Below are positions 14,325 to 19,949 of a stretch of DNA of 19,949 bases, in pieces. The notes under the pieces were generated by a model, which was given only the letters and a program-made list of their open reading frames with translations, ran no database searches and had not been told where the DNA came from. Each line of letters starts with the position of its first letter. Within the stretch, counting starts at the first letter, position 1. A program made the position numbers and the translations under genes. Source of the stretch: Prevotella sp. UBA1705 (GTDB taxonomy: Bacteria > Bacteroidota > Bacteroidia > Bacteroidales > Bacteroidaceae); contig DCJH01000041.1 in the NCBI GenBank assembly GCA_002317385.1, forward strand, positions 268 through 20,216, read 5' to 3'.

Positions 14325-15094
14325 AGCAGTTGTGTTATCAGGTCTTCAAGTTTATCGAGTTCGAGCATATTGGCTGCATCCGAAAGTCCTCGGTCGGGGT
14401 CGGGATGCACCTCGAAGAAATATCCGGTGGCACCGAAAGCCTTGGCCGCGAGGGCCATGGCGGGCACGAATTTACGGTCGCCGATGGTCTTGCCGTCGCC
14501 TGCCGATGGTCGCTGCACGCTGTGGGTGCAGTCCATGATGACCGTCGGCACAATCTCGCGCATATCGGCAATGTTGCGGAAGTCGACCACAAGATTGTTG
14601 TATCCGAAGCTGTTGCCGCGCTCGGTGAGCCACACTTCGGCTCCGCTCTCACGCGCTTTCTGCACCGGATAGACCATGTCGCGACCCGAAAGAAATTGCG
14701 CTTTCTTAATGTTCACCGTGCGCCCGGTCTTCGCCGCGGCCACCAGCAGGTCGGTCTGACGGCAGAGGAAGGCCGGAATCTGGAGCACGTCGCACACCTC
14801 GCCGGCAGCTTCGGCCTGCCACGACTCATGGATATCGGTGAGGATGCGCAGCCCATGCTTCTGCTTCACGTCGGCCAGCATCTGCAGTCCATGCTCTAAT
14901 CCCGGTCCGCGGAAGGAGTGGAGGGAGGTGCGATTGGCCTTGTCGAACGATGCCTTGAAGATGATGTCGGTGCCCAGATGGGCATTGATCTCCACCAGTC
15001 GGCGGGCTACGGTGTCGAGCAACTCGGCCGACTCGATGACGCAGGGGCCGGCAATGATTACGGGGCGGGTGCCAGTGGATAGTATTTCTTTCAT
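14321..15094 (-). CDS. kdsA: 3-deoxy-8-phosphooctulonate (KDO-8-P) synthase
   Basis: It condenses arabinose 5-phosphate with phosphoenolpyruvate to KDO-8-phosphate. It shows IIAGPCVIES near residue 14-22, FKASFDKANRTS, SFRGPG, ILTDIHE, QIPAFLCRQTDLL, NIKKAQFL, WLTERGNSFGYNNLVVDFRN, MDCTHSVQRP and FFEVHPDPDRGLSD. The Cys of AGPCVIES sits where metal-independent enzymes such as E. coli KdsA carry Asn (GGMNVLES). Together with His (CTHS), Glu (FFEVHP) and Asp this predicts the metal-dependent class. I chose ATG 15094 because it gives the usual short N-terminus. ATG 15121 would add nine unlikely residues but would overlap the mscS stop as ATGA, like the other junctions here, so it remains possible. 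Confidence 0.93.
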   Translation of the reverse strand: MKEILSTGTRPVIIAGPCVIESAELLDTVARRLVEINAHLGTDIIFKASFDKANRTSLHSFRGPGLEHGLQMLADVKQKHGLRILTDIHESWQAEAAGEVCDVLQIPAFLCRQTDLLVAAAKTGRTVNIKKAQFLSGRDMVYPVQKARESGAEVWLTERGNSFGYNNLVVDFRNIADMREIVPTVIMDCTHSVQRPSAGDGKTIGDRKFVPAMALAAKAFGATGYFFEVHPDPDRGLSDAANMLELDKLEDLITQLL

Positions 15095-15117
15095 GTTGTT
15101 ATGGTGTTGGGGGTGTC

Positions 15118-17634
15118 TCATCCTTGTTGCTTCTCGTTCCTGATGGCCTCCATGGCCTCCTCCACGGAGTCGGCATGAAGTTCAGGCTGAGGTTTGTCGG
15201 TCACGATATGGATGTCGCGTTGCGGGTAGGGAATCTCGATGTTGTGGTCGTTGAGCGCCTTGTAGACGGCCTCCATCACTTCGCTTCGGGCGTAGACCTG
15301 GCGCCGCGAGTCTACCCACGTAAGCACTTTGAAGTCGATAGAATTGTCGCCGAAGCCCGTAAACACCACGTTGATAAACTTGATGTAGTTGGGACGCTCC
15401 ACGCTTTTCACAGCCTCGGCGATGATCTCCTTCACCTGAGCGGCATTGCAGCCATAGGCCACACCCACGGGAACCACATCCACCTCGTTGCCGTGGTTCT
15501 TCGTGAGGTTCTTATAGTTCTTGGTAAACAGCTGCGAATTCTGGAAGGCAATGATCGAACCGTCGTTGGCTTCGAGCATGGTCGACACATAGGAGAGGCT
15601 TTTCACCGTGCCGCGCATGCCGTCGATGGAGATGTAGTCGCCCACCTTGATGCGGCCGGCCATGAGCGAAATGCCGTAGTAGATGTTCTCCAGAATATCC
15701 TTCATGGCAAATCCGATACCGGTAGAGAGACCTGCCGAGATGGCCACGAGCCACGAATTGTTGATGTTGAAGATGTTCATCGAGATGAGAAGCCATACGC
15801 CCCACACGAACACCTGTATCACATTGCGCCACATGGCGATGCGGCTCACCACCGACTGACGGTCGGCATGGCGCCCCTCTTCCTCGGCCTTCTCCTGCTC
15901 GCTGAGCCAGAAATTGTATTGCAGGAGCTGGATAGAGGTATGGTTGAGGAAGGAGAAGAGGAAATAGAGCACTATCACTTCCACCACGCCATAGATGCTG
16001 AACGTGAAGTTCTTGGAGTCGATGAGCCTCATGTTGAATATGCGCCACGTGGTGTCGCTCAGGTTAAACACGTCGGCCGCCCAGTAGATGGCGAGAATCA
16101 CCGACAGCGCTCCGAGGGTGGGCAGCACCACATTGTAGACCAATCGGAACAGCCACGTGCGCGTGATGGGTGTCTCCTCGTCGAAGAAGCGGCGCTTAGG
16201 CTCGTTGCCATAGTTCTTGAGCATCGACGAAATGCAGGTGATGGTGAGGATGCACGTGAGCTGCATAGTCCACCAGATGAGCATTTCGACGGCCAGAAGC
16301 GTATAGCCCACCATCGACGCCACGACGCTGCAGATGAACACCACCATCGAGATATAGGAGTAGAACACGTCGCTCTTGGGCAACCGGCGCTGGTAGCGGG
16401 CCATCATGTGCCACTGCCACAGGGCGCAGCCCACGAGTATCGGCGGGAACACGAGGTCTACGAGGTCGTTGGGAATCAATATGATGCGAAACGAGATGAC
16501 CACCAGACAGATGGCCATGATGGGGATATAGATGCGGAATCCGCTCTTGATCTGATGACCTTCGAGACGGATGAGCAGCGAGAGGAGTATCACGCCAGTG
16601 AGCCAAGCATACTCCACGAGCAGGCTCGAAGCCATGATAATGAAGTTTTGGTTCATCGTCAGGCGGATGATTCCGAGGATAATGGCAAAGGTAATGACCG
16701 TTGCCGCAAGGATGATATAGGTGCGCTTGGCTTCGAAAGCCACCTTCGAGTCGCGTGTTTCCTTCTTATTCATCAACCATACAAACAGGAAGTCGAGCTT
16801 GTCGTGCTTCACCAGCCAGGTGAAGATAAACCCGATGAAGAAATAGTTGATGATGGCGGCGACGAGGCTTCCGAGCAGCAGCATGCCCAGAAAACCGATG
16901 ATTACGCGCCCGTCCCAGTCGGACTCCACCTGGTGCAGTGGCCTGTATTTGTCGACCACCGTCTGCCGAGTCTCCCTCACCTCGCCGCCGAGGTTGCTCA
17001 GGATGGTGAAATAGCTGTCGCCGCCATTGCTGAATATGGAGTTCTGAATGTCGGTATAGCGCTTGTTGGCGTAGTCGTTGAGGCGCTTCAGTCGGGTCTC
17101 TGTGAAGGTGTACATCCTCACATACTGCTCCATCTGGGTGCGATTGTCCTTGAGCGTGCGGCGGATGTTCACCGCGAGGGTGAGCGCCACGTTGCGGTCT
17201 ATCTTCGATTTCTCTGAGAGGCTGGCCGTGTACATCGTGCTCAGGTCGCTGATGAGGCTGTCGTAGCGGGCCACCTCGGTGTTGGCATTGTTGATGTAAT
17301 GCTGAAACGGCGCGGCGTTGATTTTGAACTTTCGGTATTGCTCGGTGGCCTCGTGGCAGGCATAGGTGAGGTCGAACACGTTGCCGTTGCGCTGCGAATA
17401 GAGCATGAGCGCATTCTGCTGACTACGCTGCAGCACCGAAATGACCTGACTGGTCACCACCTGCTGCTGCTCTTTCATGAATCCGGTCTGCCGTTCGAGC
17501 TCGGCATGATAGTTTGTCAGCTCCTGGCGCAGGATGGCCAGGGTCTTGCTCAGGTCCTTCTCCTTGAGCACAGCATGTGAGGGAATGACCAGAAATAGGA
17601 GGAGTATCGTGAGGAATGCAAACTTCTTACTCAT
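15118..17634 (-). CDS. Large MscS/MscK-type mechanosensitive ion channel
   Basis: An inner-membrane channel of about 838 residues that would open under membrane tension to release solutes. The frame extends upstream to 17727, but ATG 17634 gives a clean signal peptide (FAFLTILLLFLVIPSHA) and lies just downstream of a -7 box, so it is preferred. Residues about 22-250 are a long helical, probably coiled-coil, periplasmic domain. Multiple hydrophobic helices follow from about 252. The C-terminal MscS core covers about 620-800: pore helix AISAGLSTGIGFAMKDILEN, then the beta domain IKVGDYISIDGMRGTVKSLS, LEANDGSIIAFQNSQLF and the cytoplasmic cage YPQRDIHIV. This layout resembles MscK-type channels more than the small MscS. 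It is the first gene of the operon with kdsA, kdsD and the PLD-family enzyme. Confidence 0.92.
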   Translation of the reverse strand: MSKKFAFLTILLLFLVIPSHAVLKEKDLSKTLAILRQELTNYHAELERQTGFMKEQQQVVTSQVISVLQRSQQNALMLYSQRNGNVFDLTYACHEATEQYRKFKINAAPFQHYINNANTEVARYDSLISDLSTMYTASLSEKSKIDRNVALTLAVNIRRTLKDNRTQMEQYVRMYTFTETRLKRLNDYANKRYTDIQNSIFSNGGDSYFTILSNLGGEVRETRQTVVDKYRPLHQVESDWDGRVIIGFLGMLLLGSLVAAIINYFFIGFIFTWLVKHDKLDFLFVWLMNKKETRDSKVAFEAKRTYIILAATVITFAIILGIIRLTMNQNFIIMASSLLVEYAWLTGVILLSLLIRLEGHQIKSGFRIYIPIMAICLVVISFRIILIPNDLVDLVFPPILVGCALWQWHMMARYQRRLPKSDVFYSYISMVVFICSVVASMVGYTLLAVEMLIWWTMQLTCILTITCISSMLKNYGNEPKRRFFDEETPITRTWLFRLVYNVVLPTLGALSVILAIYWAADVFNLSDTTWRIFNMRLIDSKNFTFSIYGVVEVIVLYFLFSFLNHTSIQLLQYNFWLSEQEKAEEEGRHADRQSVVSRIAMWRNVIQVFVWGVWLLISMNIFNINNSWLVAISAGLSTGIGFAMKDILENIYYGISLMAGRIKVGDYISIDGMRGTVKSLSYVSTMLEANDGSIIAFQNSQLFTKNYKNLTKNHGNEVDVVPVGVAYGCNAAQVKEIIAEAVKSVERPNYIKFINVVFTGFGDNSIDFKVLTWVDSRRQVYARSEVMEAVYKALNDHNIEIPYPQRDIHIVTDKPQPELHADSVEEAMEAIRNEKQQG

Positions 17635-17655
17635 ACCATTCGATTGATTTGTATG

Positions 17656-17663
17656 CAAAGGTA
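17656..17663 (-). promoter_or_regulatory. -7 box (TACCTTTG) of the mscS-kdsA-kdsD-cls operon
   Basis: It is an exact TAnnTTTG on the minus strand 22 bp before the preferred mscS ATG (17634). This implies a very short leader and rules out the longer start at 17727 if this promoter is used. No -33 match lies at 19-21 bp. Confidence 0.65.
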
Positions 17664-17744
17664 TAAAAAGTTTGCCTTTTAAGTGCCTATGATTTTTGAA
17701 AAGTAAGCGTTGTTCTCCTTTTTTCACCTTCGTTCACTTGCAGA

Positions 17745-17824
17745 GGCCGCCCATCGGCCCCATGAGCCCCTCTCCATGCCCTGCTTCTGGCGTGGATAGG
17801 GGCTCGCCGTGGGGTAGGGCGGCC
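17745..17824. repeat. About 80-bp long imperfect palindrome
   Basis: Four nested paired blocks are visible: 17745-17752 with 17817-17824, 17758-17762 with 17810-17814, 17764-17771 with 17798-17805, and 17773-17780 with 17789-17796 (one G-U). The loop is about 8 nt. It lies downstream of the GntR gene, where it may protect or end the minus-strand transcript. No T tract follows, so it is not a classical terminator; a repetitive extragenic element is an alternative. Confidence 0.6.
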
Positions 17825-17847
17825 ATGGTGTTGGCGAGTGCCGGCGG

Positions 17848-18237
17848 TCAGGCCGGAGCCGTGGTCTGCTCGTCGTCGGCCGGCGGTGTGGAGGCCCACG
17901 CGTCGGCTATCTCGTCGATGCCGATGCCTAAGAGGCGGGCCTGACGGAAGAACTCCGGCAGCTGACTTTTCATGAACGATTGCTTGCGCGCATACAGGAT
18001 GCGGCGGCGGGCCTGCGGCGCGATGAAATAGCCGATGCCGCGCTTCTGATACACAATCTCGTCGCGCTGCAGCACCTCCATGGCCCTGAGCACGGTGTTA
18101 TAGTTTATTTCGAACACGCCCGCCAGGTCGCGCACGCTCGGCACGCGGTCGTCGGCCGCATAGACTCCACGCAGCACATCGTCGCAGATCACGTCGACCA
18201 CCTTTAGGAACAGCGCCTTGTCTTGGGTATATTTCAT
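17848..18237 (-). CDS. GntR-family (YtrA-like) transcriptional regulator
   Basis: A 129-residue DNA-binding protein. Residues about 10-75 are the winged helix: VVDVICDDVLRGVYAADDRVPSVRDLAGVFEINYNTVLRAMEVLQRDEIVYQKRGIGYFIA, with the DRVPSVRDLA and NTVxRAMEVL recognition signatures of GntR proteins. The C-terminal part is short (about 50 residues) with no large effector domain, as in the YtrA subfamily that controls neighbouring ABC transporters. I chose ATG 18237 because it overlaps the permease stop by ATGA and gives a normal N-terminus; the longer frame to 18756 is only a shadow. It is the last gene of the ABC operon rather than the first, which is less common for this subfamily. Its ligand, if any, is unknown. 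Confidence 0.9.
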   Translation of the reverse strand: MKYTQDKALFLKVVDVICDDVLRGVYAADDRVPSVRDLAGVFEINYNTVLRAMEVLQRDEIVYQKRGIGYFIAPQARRRILYARKQSFMKSQLPEFFRQARLLGIGIDEIADAWASTPPADDEQTTAPA

Positions 18238-18977
18238 AGGTTGAGGAATCTGGATTGATCTATGATATTGCGACGGAGGAAGCAGTGGTAGGCCAGCGCT
18301 ATGTGGACGATGATCATCTGGACAGCCCCCAGACAGAATAAGACGTGCATGGGATTGTCTGCAGTACTCATCAACGTCGCAGGGAAGAGCCACGTTATGG
18401 CGGCGCTGATGGCGAGGTAGACGATGCCTCCCATCGCCAGGTTGGCCTTGGCATTCATGCGGGTGAGCACGCCCATGAGGATGAACAGCGATCTCATCCA
18501 GACCCTGAGGATGATTTTGGAAGGGCCATTGAGCTGATCGAGAAAGCCAATATATTCGTAATTTTTGGCCGCAATGACGTGCGGGCAGAAGGCTCGGCCC
18601 AACCCGTAGGCCATCATGTCGCCCACGCCCATCATGAGAAAGGCCACAGCCACGTAGCCTCCCACCCAAACGAGTCGGGACCAGAATTTCTCCCGGGTCG
18701 ATGCCGGAAGCAGGGCGTTGCGCTTCAGCCGAAAGAGGTCGAACATGGAGGTGCACTTGTAGAGGATATAGCCCGAGGTAACTACATAGAGTATAACAGC
18801 AAACCAGTAGGGTCCTACGATGAAACTCTCCACCTTTTGGGTTTGAGGATTATACATTCCATTGGCGTCCATCAGGAACATAATGGCTGCCAGGAGATGT
18901 ATGGCGAGCCATGCAGCAATGGTCAGCATCACCTCCTTGCGCTCGTTCGCCCAGTAGAATTTGAACAGATTTTTCAT
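18234..18977 (-). CDS. ABC transporter membrane subunit, unknown substrate
   Basis: A 247-residue inner-membrane protein with about six hydrophobic segments: MLTIAAWLAIHLLAAIMFL near residue 17, YWFAVILYVVTSGYILY near 57, VWVGGYVAVAFLMMGVGDMM near 103, ILRVWMRSLFILMG, MGGIVYLAISAAITWLF and FCLGAVQMIIVHIALAY. The N-terminal FKFYWANERKEV is typical of small ABC-2-like permeases paired with YtrB-type ATPases. The gene begins 3 nt after the ATPase stop and overlaps the GntR gene by four bases. It probably forms a dimer with the ATPase. Export of a peptide, antibiotic or envelope stress signal is possible, but nothing in the sequence settles it. Confidence 0.85.
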   Translation of the reverse strand: MKNLFKFYWANERKEVMLTIAAWLAIHLLAAIMFLMDANGMYNPQTQKVESFIVGPYWFAVILYVVTSGYILYKCTSMFDLFRLKRNALLPASTREKFWSRLVWVGGYVAVAFLMMGVGDMMAYGLGRAFCPHVIAAKNYEYIGFLDQLNGPSKIILRVWMRSLFILMGVLTRMNAKANLAMGGIVYLAISAAITWLFPATLMSTADNPMHVLFCLGAVQMIIVHIALAYHCFLRRNIIDQSRFLNL

Positions 18978-18980
18978 GGC

Positions 18981-19787
18981 TTAATGTTTTTTGGCGTTGA
19001 TAAATTGGAAGAAAAGCTCCAGGTCGAGCGGCGTCTCCTCGTCGTCCTCGCTACGCAAGGCCACCGTGCGCTCGCCGTCGAGTCCCTGCTCGCGATAGAG
19101 CGTTTCGCCTGCGGGGTGGCTGCCGAAGCTGTAGCGCGAGGTGATGGCCTCGGTCGATTGGTTGCAGAGCAGTCCGTCGTGGCCGAGGATGAGGATGTGG
19201 TCGAGCAGGGTTTCCACGTCGTGCACCTGATGGGTTGAGATGAGGATGAGGCGGTTGTTGCCCGCATGCGAGGCCACCACCTTGCGAAACTGCCGCTTCG
19301 ACGGGATGTCGAGGCCGTTGGTGGGCTCGTCCATGAGCAGGATGGGCGTGTTCACGGCGAGTGCAAAACTCATGAGCACCTTCTTCTTGGTGCCCATCGA
19401 CAGCTCCTTGAGGCGCATGTCGCCGGGCAGTTCAAACTCCCTCAGACAACTCTCCATCACCTCCGGCGAGTACGAGGGGTAGAACGGACGATACATTTCT
19501 ACATACTCCTTGAGCGTCACTTCGGGCAGGTCGAAGTCTTCGGGCACGAGGAAAAGGCTGCTTAGCATCTTGCGACTCATGGCCTGCGTCTCCTCGCCGT
19601 CGATGGTCACTGTGCCGGCAGAGGGGCGCAGCAGTCCGCTGATGAGATAGAGTAGCGTCGACTTGCCCGTGGCATTCTTGCCGAGCAGTCCATAGATTCT
19701 GTTGGGCTTCAACTCCAGGTTGAAGTCGCGATACACCTCATGGCCTGAGCCGTGATAGCTGAAATTCACTGTCTTGAAACTGATCAT
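18981..19787 (-). CDS. ABC transporter ATP-binding subunit
   Basis: A 268-residue cytoplasmic ATPase of the small ABC-2/YtrB type. It has Walker A GLLGKNATGKSTLL near residues 34-47, a Q-loop region at about 80-85 (LFLVPEDFDLPE, with no obvious Gln), signature ELSMGTKKKV near 130 (LSMGT rather than LSGGQ, as in relatives), Walker B PILLMDEPTNGLD near 150, and the switch His in LISTHQVHDVE near 185. The C-terminal extension from about 220 (GERTVALRSEDDEETPLDLELFFQFINAKKH) is acidic. It is the first gene of the operon, behind a good promoter at 19827-19858. It powers the adjacent permease; the transported substrate is unknown. Confidence 0.93.
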   Translation of the reverse strand: MISFKTVNFSYHGSGHEVYRDFNLELKPNRIYGLLGKNATGKSTLLYLISGLLRPSAGTVTIDGEETQAMSRKMLSSLFLVPEDFDLPEVTLKEYVEMYRPFYPSYSPEVMESCLREFELPGDMRLKELSMGTKKKVLMSFALAVNTPILLMDEPTNGLDIPSKRQFRKVVASHAGNNRLILISTHQVHDVETLLDHILILGHDGLLCNQSTEAITSRYSFGSHPAGETLYREQGLDGERTVALRSEDDEETPLDLELFFQFINAKKH

Positions 19788-19801
19788 ATCTTAGGTTGTT
19801 T

Positions 19802-19817
19802 AGTGACTTAATGAACT
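19802..19817. promoter_or_regulatory. Imperfect dyad, possible GntR operator
   Basis: AGTnnnTTAAnnnACT is a 16-bp imperfect dyad between the -7 box and the ATPase ATG, where a repressor would block transcription. Only 10 of 16 positions are symmetrical, so this is tentative. Confidence 0.3.
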
Positions 19818-19826
19818 ATGACACTG

Positions 19827-19858
19827 CAAATGTAGGATAATTCCGCCTTCGATGCAAC
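19827..19858 (-). promoter_or_regulatory. Promoter of the ABC-GntR operon
   Basis: On the minus strand, the -7 box TACATTTG (19827-19834) is exact and GTTG (19855-19858) matches three of four -33 bases with a 20-bp spacer. The ATG is 40 bp downstream. Confidence 0.7.
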
Positions 19859-19949
19859 AGGATGGGGGAATATTTAACAAAGATTTAGATAAACGGCCTC
19901 TCCCCCTGTCATATCCATTCTCCCATACTTACCTCCACTGCCTCTCCCC

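Noticed and set aside
15124..17217. 697-codon plus-strand frame
   Set aside because: It is antisense to the MscS-type channel; the His/Glu/Asp-rich translation is the usual shadow of a membrane protein gene.
17635..17727. Upstream extension of the MscS-type channel (31 extra residues)
   Set aside because: The -7 box at 17656-17663 would lie inside it, and the internal ATG 17634 gives a proper signal peptide.

Overview
This window looks like a stretch of a Bacteroidota chromosome, most likely Prevotellaceae or a close relative. The evidence is: (i) a short primary sigma factor of the Bacteroidota type without region 1.1; (ii) TAnnTTTG (-7) boxes in front of most transcription units, one with a full TTTG-N19-TAnnTTTG promoter; (iii) starts with A-rich leaders and no Shine-Dalgarno sequence; (iv) a gliding-motility-type (CHU_C, type IX secretion type B) C-terminal domain; and (v) a PorT-like outer-membrane barrel. 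Genes are clearly GC-richer than the AT-rich spacers. No transposase, integrase, tRNA, rRNA or CRISPR array was seen.

Layout. 1-2084 (-): 5' two-thirds of uvrA, running off the left edge. 2218-2937 (-): secreted CHU_C-domain protein, divergent from 3102-5210 (+), a LysM/periplasmic-binding-fold protein followed 3 nt later by a PorT-like barrel. 5281-6804 (+): POT-family peptide transporter, followed by three consecutive hairpins, the last a strong terminator. About 6944-7924: 1 kb without a convincing gene, full of palindromes and short inverted and direct repeats. 7925-8188 (+): promoter, a possible ~70-nt RNA or attenuator leader, then a 49-aa membrane protein. 8232-9107 (-): rpoD. 9108-9856: 750 bp of regulatory DNA with three phased TGGCC sites, a promoter box, a strong hairpin and the ptb promoter. 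9857-11809 (+): ptb-buk, making an acyl phosphate and then ATP plus butyrate or a branched-chain fatty acid. 12062-17634 (-): a tightly coupled operon mscS-kdsA-kdsD-cls-like. 17848-19787 (-): an ABC ATPase-permease-GntR operon.

The genes are mainly envelope and energy functions. kdsD and kdsA supply consecutive steps to KDO-8-phosphate for lipid A-core. They are cotranscribed with a large mechanosensitive channel and an exported phospholipase-D-type enzyme, so the operon joins KDO synthesis, tension sensing and phospholipid remodelling. The peptide transporter and ptb-buk would fit an amino acid- or peptide-fermenting anaerobe.

No obviously new defence or mobile system is visible. The parts most worth following up are the promoter/terminator-bounded short RNA at 7939-8009 with its small membrane protein, the phased sites and possible transcript at 9374-9648, the repeats that have entered the uvrA reading frame and the CHU_C gene end, and the four-gene envelope operon.
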